This document shows positions 61,372 through 64,000 of a stretch of 64,000 nucleotides of DNA, one piece after another. The stretch is from Fictibacillus nanhaiensis. GTDB taxonomy: Bacteria; Bacillota; Bacilli; Bacillales; Fictibacillaceae. Location: NCBI RefSeq assembly GCF_023715445.1, contig NZ_JAMBOD010000009.1:1-64000 (forward strand), written 5' to 3'. The notes beneath the pieces were generated by a model. That model searched no databases, was not told where the DNA came from, and worked only from the letters and a program-made list of their open reading frames with translations. Every line of letters begins with the position of its first letter. Position 1 is the first letter of the stretch. A program made the position numbers and the translations under genes.

Positions 61372-61911
61372 ATGGGTGAATCTAAAGATAAATCCAAAGA
61401 TAAAAATAAAAGCAGCAAAGTAAAAATAACCACAGGTCCATTTCTTGTACCAGAAGAGCTTGATTCAGAGCTTCAAGGCGGGCGGGACAACGATAGAATC
61501 ATAATCATTTTAAAAAATCCAACGAGTAAAGAGCTTAAGGTAAAAGTTACACTGGGTGTTTGTTTAGAACCAATAGAGCCAGCAAGCGGGTTTATAAATG
61601 TATATAAAGATATTGAGGAAAAAGAAATTAAGTTAGGGTACTTCACTCTGAAACCGCATACGTGTACACGAATTGAAAGGAATATCCCTAGGAATTTGGG
61701 ATTAGGAAAAGATGAGAGTAATGCGGTTTATAGGGTTACAGCAAAAGGGGATTTCAATGTTTGTTCCCATTCCTCCCAAGTACTTTGCGGCCTTGCCGAG
61801 ATATCGGTTATTGGCGGAAGTGTATTTAATTTTGAAGAACCAGGGCTTGAACAGGCAGATCCAGCATTGTTTTTCCCGTACAGTAATTTCGTTGTTTGTA
61901 AGAAAGACTAA
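61372..61911 (+). CDS. Hypothetical protein, possibly spore surface
   Basis: A 179-residue soluble protein with a Lys/Ser-rich first 17 residues (GESKDKSKDKNKSSK), then a beta-rich region (KITTGPFLVPEEL, IIIILKNPTSKELKVKVTLG, FTLKPHTCTRIERNI) and cysteines late (NVCSHSS, LCGL, VCKK). No signal peptide. Similar proteins occur in Bacillus beside glycosyltransferases; a glycosylated spore protein is inference. The site AAAAGGGAG precedes ATG. Confidence 0.6.
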   Translation: MGESKDKSKDKNKSSKVKITTGPFLVPEELDSELQGGRDNDRIIIILKNPTSKELKVKVTLGVCLEPIEPASGFINVYKDIEEKEIKLGYFTLKPHTCTRIERNIPRNLGLGKDESNAVYRVTAKGDFNVCSHSSQVLCGLAEISVIGGSVFNFEEPGLEQADPALFFPYSNFVVCKKD

Positions 61912-61922
61912 ATGATTTTGCG

Positions 61923-61955
61923 ATCAGGTGGATGGTAGTTTCCACCTGATTTCTT
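61923..61955 (+). terminator. Terminator
   Basis: ATCAGGTGGA/TCCACCTGAT stem, 8-nt loop, then TTCTTTG. Confidence 0.82.
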
Positions 61956-62059
61956 TGTCGTTGAAGGGAAGTTGAATACGCGTGAATCTTGTTAAAGGAG
62001 AAAAAAATTACATGTAGAAGACTAATATAGCGCAATACAATGAAAAAGGAGTGCAAAAG

Positions 62060-62494
62060 ATGTACGAACTTAAAACTAAAGTGAATGATAACAGCGTCAT
62101 CGAGTTTATTGAGAGTGTGGATAGCCCTAAGAAACGTGAAGATGCTTATAAACTATTAGATATTTTTACAGAAACTACTGATTTTGAGGCAAAGATGTGG
62201 GGACCGAGCATCATTGGTTTCGGATCGTATCATTATAAATACAAAACGGGTCATGAAGGAGATGCTCCCATTGTCGGCTTTTCGCCGCGGAAAGCAAAGA
62301 TTAGTCTTTACTTTGCACCAGGAGACCCAAATCGTGATGAATTGTTGAGTAAGTTTGGTAAACATACTACTGGAGCGGCTTGTGTATACATAAATAAAGT
62401 AGCTGATATAGATGTCGAGATATTAAAAAAATTAATAAAGCAATCTGTAGCATTTTTACAAAAGACGTATCCACAAGAAAAGAATAATGTATGA
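62060..62494 (+). CDS. DUF1801 (YdhG-like) family protein
   Basis: A 144-residue soluble protein with the YdhG pattern: EFIESVDSPKKREDAYKLLD at the start, MWGPSIIGFGSYHYKYKTGH, and VGFSPRKAKISLYF. YdhG/YdeI proteins have ill-defined roles, some related to iron or acid stress. ATG 62060 follows AAAAAGGAG. Confidence 0.85.
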   Translation: MYELKTKVNDNSVIEFIESVDSPKKREDAYKLLDIFTETTDFEAKMWGPSIIGFGSYHYKYKTGHEGDAPIVGFSPRKAKISLYFAPGDPNRDELLSKFGKHTTGAACVYINKVADIDVEILKKLIKQSVAFLQKTYPQEKNNV

Positions 62495-62506
62495 AGAGGA
62501 GGGCAC

Positions 62507-62668
62507 TTGAAGAAAAAGAAAACATTTAACTTTTCAAATAGCGGGTTAGCAATCGGTATTGCAATAGGGGTTGCGATCGGACTCGCTCTTGATAATATTG
62601 CTATTGGAATCGGAATTGGTATTGTATTTAGTCTAGCGATATCAAGCAGTCAAAACAAAAAGAAATAG
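62507..62668 (+). CDS. Small glycine-zipper membrane protein
   Basis: A 53-residue protein from TTG 62507: basic start (MKKKKTFNFS), then a long hydrophobic stretch of alternating glycines (GLAIGIAIGVAIGLALDNIA and IGIGIGIVFSLAIS) and a lysine tail. The GxxxG spacing suggests helix packing in the membrane, once or as a hairpin. It starts 12 bp after the DUF1801 stop; the GGAGGG site is 4 nt upstream. No similar family known to me. Confidence 0.65.
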   Translation: MKKKKTFNFSNSGLAIGIAIGVAIGLALDNIAIGIGIGIVFSLAISSSQNKKK

Positions 62669-62674
62669 CGAAGA

Positions 62675-62702
62675 AGGAGCCCATCCGGACTCCTCCTTTT
62701 TA
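62675..62702 (+). terminator. Terminator of the small-protein operon
   Basis: GGAGCCC pairs with GGACTCC (one mismatch) and the stem leads to CTCCTTTTT. Confidence 0.7.
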
Positions 62703-62706
62703 ATTA

Positions 62707-62829
62707 TTACCAGTGTTTTTTGCAGCCGCACTTTCTCTTCTTTTTCTTGCATCTCTTACACTTGAAGTGAATCCAGCTAGAAGAAGAGGAAGAAGACTCG
62801 CATCTGTCGTGTTTTCTGAAACAACCCAT
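62707..62829 (-). CDS. Small Cys/Lys-rich protein, probable spore coat component
   Basis: A 40-residue protein: MGCFRKHDRCESSSSSSSWI and then HFKCKRCKKKKRKCGCKKHW. It has six cysteines, a serine run and an extremely basic end, the composition of small insoluble coat proteins. GGGGTGA precedes ATG by 7 nt. A sigma-K-like promoter lies upstream. Too short for the usual gene-finding cut-off. Confidence 0.65.
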   Translation of the reverse strand: MGCFRKHDRCESSSSSSSWIHFKCKRCKKKKRKCGCKKHW

Positions 62830-62881
62830 AAAAAATCACCCCGCTATTATCACAGCACTTTTTTGCTTGTGCTGGATACTA

Positions 62882-62910
62882 CATCATATGCAAGCAGAGG
62901 ACAAGTTGTT
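62882..62910 (-). promoter_or_regulatory. Sigma-K-like promoter of the coat-like gene
   Basis: On the minus strand AACA (62907-62910), a 16-bp spacer and CATATGATG (62882-62890) match the sigma-K pattern mACm-N16-CATANNNTA with one departure. A CAGCAC/GTGCTG hairpin follows in the leader. Confidence 0.5.
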
Positions 62911-62937
62911 CAGGCAAGTGAAGGGATTCTAAATAAA

Positions 62938-63894
62938 TCAACTGTTGCCTCTAGTCGTCATAATTTTTATAAAATCCTGGACAAAAGCGTCGTAATTAAA
63001 CCATATTGCAATATGATCAACAGCCACAGCCTGAGGTTCTGGAGGAACGAGGGGTCTGAAGTCTGCAGAGCTGAGTCCCTTTGTCTGATCCATATTCGTA
63101 GAAACTTGCGCTTTACGATCGATATAACGAACTTGATTGTGATGAACGAGAGCGAATAATGCTAGTACATCATGAAGTGGACTGCCTTCAATGCCAGGTA
63201 TTAACTTTTTATAGGCAGCGTTATAAAAATCAAAAATCGGTTTAATTAAAGGGGTGAACGCATTATAATTGGCAGCTGTGATCTGATTAATGGTTTCCGT
63301 TTTGATGAGCGCATAGTTCGTTACGTTTAATGGCAGAATGTAGACGTTTCGCGCTTTATTTAAAACAAGATTGGATGCGATCGAATCGCCATGAAAGTTT
63401 GCTTCAGCTAAAGGTGTTACATTTCCAGGAACCAGAAATGCACCGCCCATGATATAATAGGCAGAAATTTTACTCATCTGCTCATCCCCGCCAAGAATAA
63501 ATGCAGTTGCTAATGATGTGGACCTTCCAACATCGACGATACACAGGTTATTTTCATAGCGTTTAATAATTTTAAAGATCTCATCGAAATTAAGAATCTC
63601 CCGTTGAATCGTCTCTGGGGGTCTAATAGGTCCCAAACCTTCTTCACCATGGATCTCAGGATAGTAAACAGCTATTTCACCACTAAAGGGACTCCTCGCT
63701 CCGGCGATAATGGGAATGTCAGGTCGGTTCGCAAGATGAACAAGATAAGCGATATTTTGAGTTGCCTGCTGCTGAGGCACATTTCCGTAGCTTGAAACAA
63801 TACCCACTACATTTATATTTGGATTAAGCAGGGCGTACATGATCGCAAGTGAATCATCAATCCCGGGATCGCAAAACAATAATGTATTATACAT
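62938..63894 (-). CDS. Inosine/uridine-preferring nucleoside hydrolase
   Basis: A 318-residue calcium-dependent enzyme that hydrolyses ribonucleosides to base and ribose. N-terminal calcium loop FCDPGIDDSLAIMYAL; the first aspartate of the usual DTDxGxDD is replaced by F, while the later two remain. Middle IVDVGRSTSLATA and C-terminal HDVLALFAL keep the family pattern. The start at 63894 follows GAGGGGAGG; the longer ORF starts at 63915. A loss of activity or an altered site is possible. Confidence 0.85.
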   Translation of the reverse strand: MYNTLLFCDPGIDDSLAIMYALLNPNINVVGIVSSYGNVPQQQATQNIAYLVHLANRPDIPIIAGARSPFSGEIAVYYPEIHGEEGLGPIRPPETIQREILNFDEIFKIIKRYENNLCIVDVGRSTSLATAFILGGDEQMSKISAYYIMGGAFLVPGNVTPLAEANFHGDSIASNLVLNKARNVYILPLNVTNYALIKTETINQITAANYNAFTPLIKPIFDFYNAAYKKLIPGIEGSPLHDVLALFALVHHNQVRYIDRKAQVSTNMDQTKGLSSADFRPLVPPEPQAVAVDHIAIWFNYDAFVQDFIKIMTTRGNS

Positions 63895-64000
63895 ATCTGT
63901 GCCTCCCCTCAACAATAATCTTATGCATAAGATGTAAGTAAATTAACTGGAATAAATATGAACTTTATTTCAATCGTTTAATTTTGGTTAAAGAATCTAA

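Noticed and set aside
62713-63159. Plus-strand 148-residue frame
   Set aside because: It overlaps the nucleoside hydrolase and the coat-like gene on the other strand and has no ribosome site.

Overview
The window looks like chromosome of a spore-forming, low-GC Gram-positive of the Bacillaceae; Fictibacillus or a close relative is my guess, from gene content only. The evidence is AGGAGG-type ribosome binding sites with many TTG and GTG starts, a TnrA regulator with its operator motifs, a dctB-dctS-dctR-dctP set as in Bacillus subtilis, YrrS, CcpA-type cre sites, and spore genes (a decayed alpha/beta SASP gene, a small Cys/Lys-rich coat-like protein). I see no tRNA, rRNA, CRISPR array, transposase or prophage block.

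Layout. 0-7 kb: class I lysyl-tRNA synthetase, then a formate dehydrogenase module (DUF1641 protein and a large molybdopterin oxidoreductase on the minus strand behind a leader with an intrinsic terminator; DUF2294 protein and FdhD on the plus strand). 7-12 kb: VOC protein, secreted beta-lactamase-fold hydrolase, MraY/TagO-type transferase, secreted endonuclease I. 12-18 kb: C4-dicarboxylate sensing and uptake. 18-22 kb: nitronate monooxygenase, beta-propeller surface protein, holin-like protein, oxalate/formate-type antiporter with a terminator-bearing leader. 22-42 kb: an accessory-looking stretch of single genes, rich in GNAT acetyltransferases (seven, two of them damaged), interspersed repeats and decayed genes. 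It also holds an ECF41 sigma factor with its FAD oxidoreductase partner and a matching promoter, and a second DNA polymerase III beta clamp. 42-47 kb: orphan PAS histidine kinase, ABC-F protein with a long regulatory leader, BASS transporter. 47-52 kb: a nitrogen block (TnrA-box-controlled Amt, DUF294 nucleotidyltransferase, DnaQ-type exonuclease, tnrA). 52-55 kb: azoreductase, an Nramp-like transporter without the canonical metal-site motif, a 2-hydroxyacid dehydrogenase. 55-61 kb: a glycan locus (GDP-mannose synthesis and four glycosyltransferases). 61-64 kb: small proteins, a coat-like peptide and a nucleoside hydrolase.

How parts work together. DctB/DctS/DctR should sense dicarboxylates and switch on DctP, with cre-mediated carbon control. 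TnrA should activate amt and lies close to it. The ECF41 sigma factor should transcribe its own operon. The glycan locus sits beside spore-surface-like genes and may decorate the spore.

The most unusual intergenic content is of three kinds: short repeat arrays whose units recur every 20-21 bp, i.e. two helical turns (five places); a 130-290 bp repeat with GTTGATT/AATCAAC ends (four copies, one with a phased array inside); and perfect GGGGTCTGTCCC palindromes (two copies). All functional statements are by eye from sequence and family knowledge; no search or folding was run.
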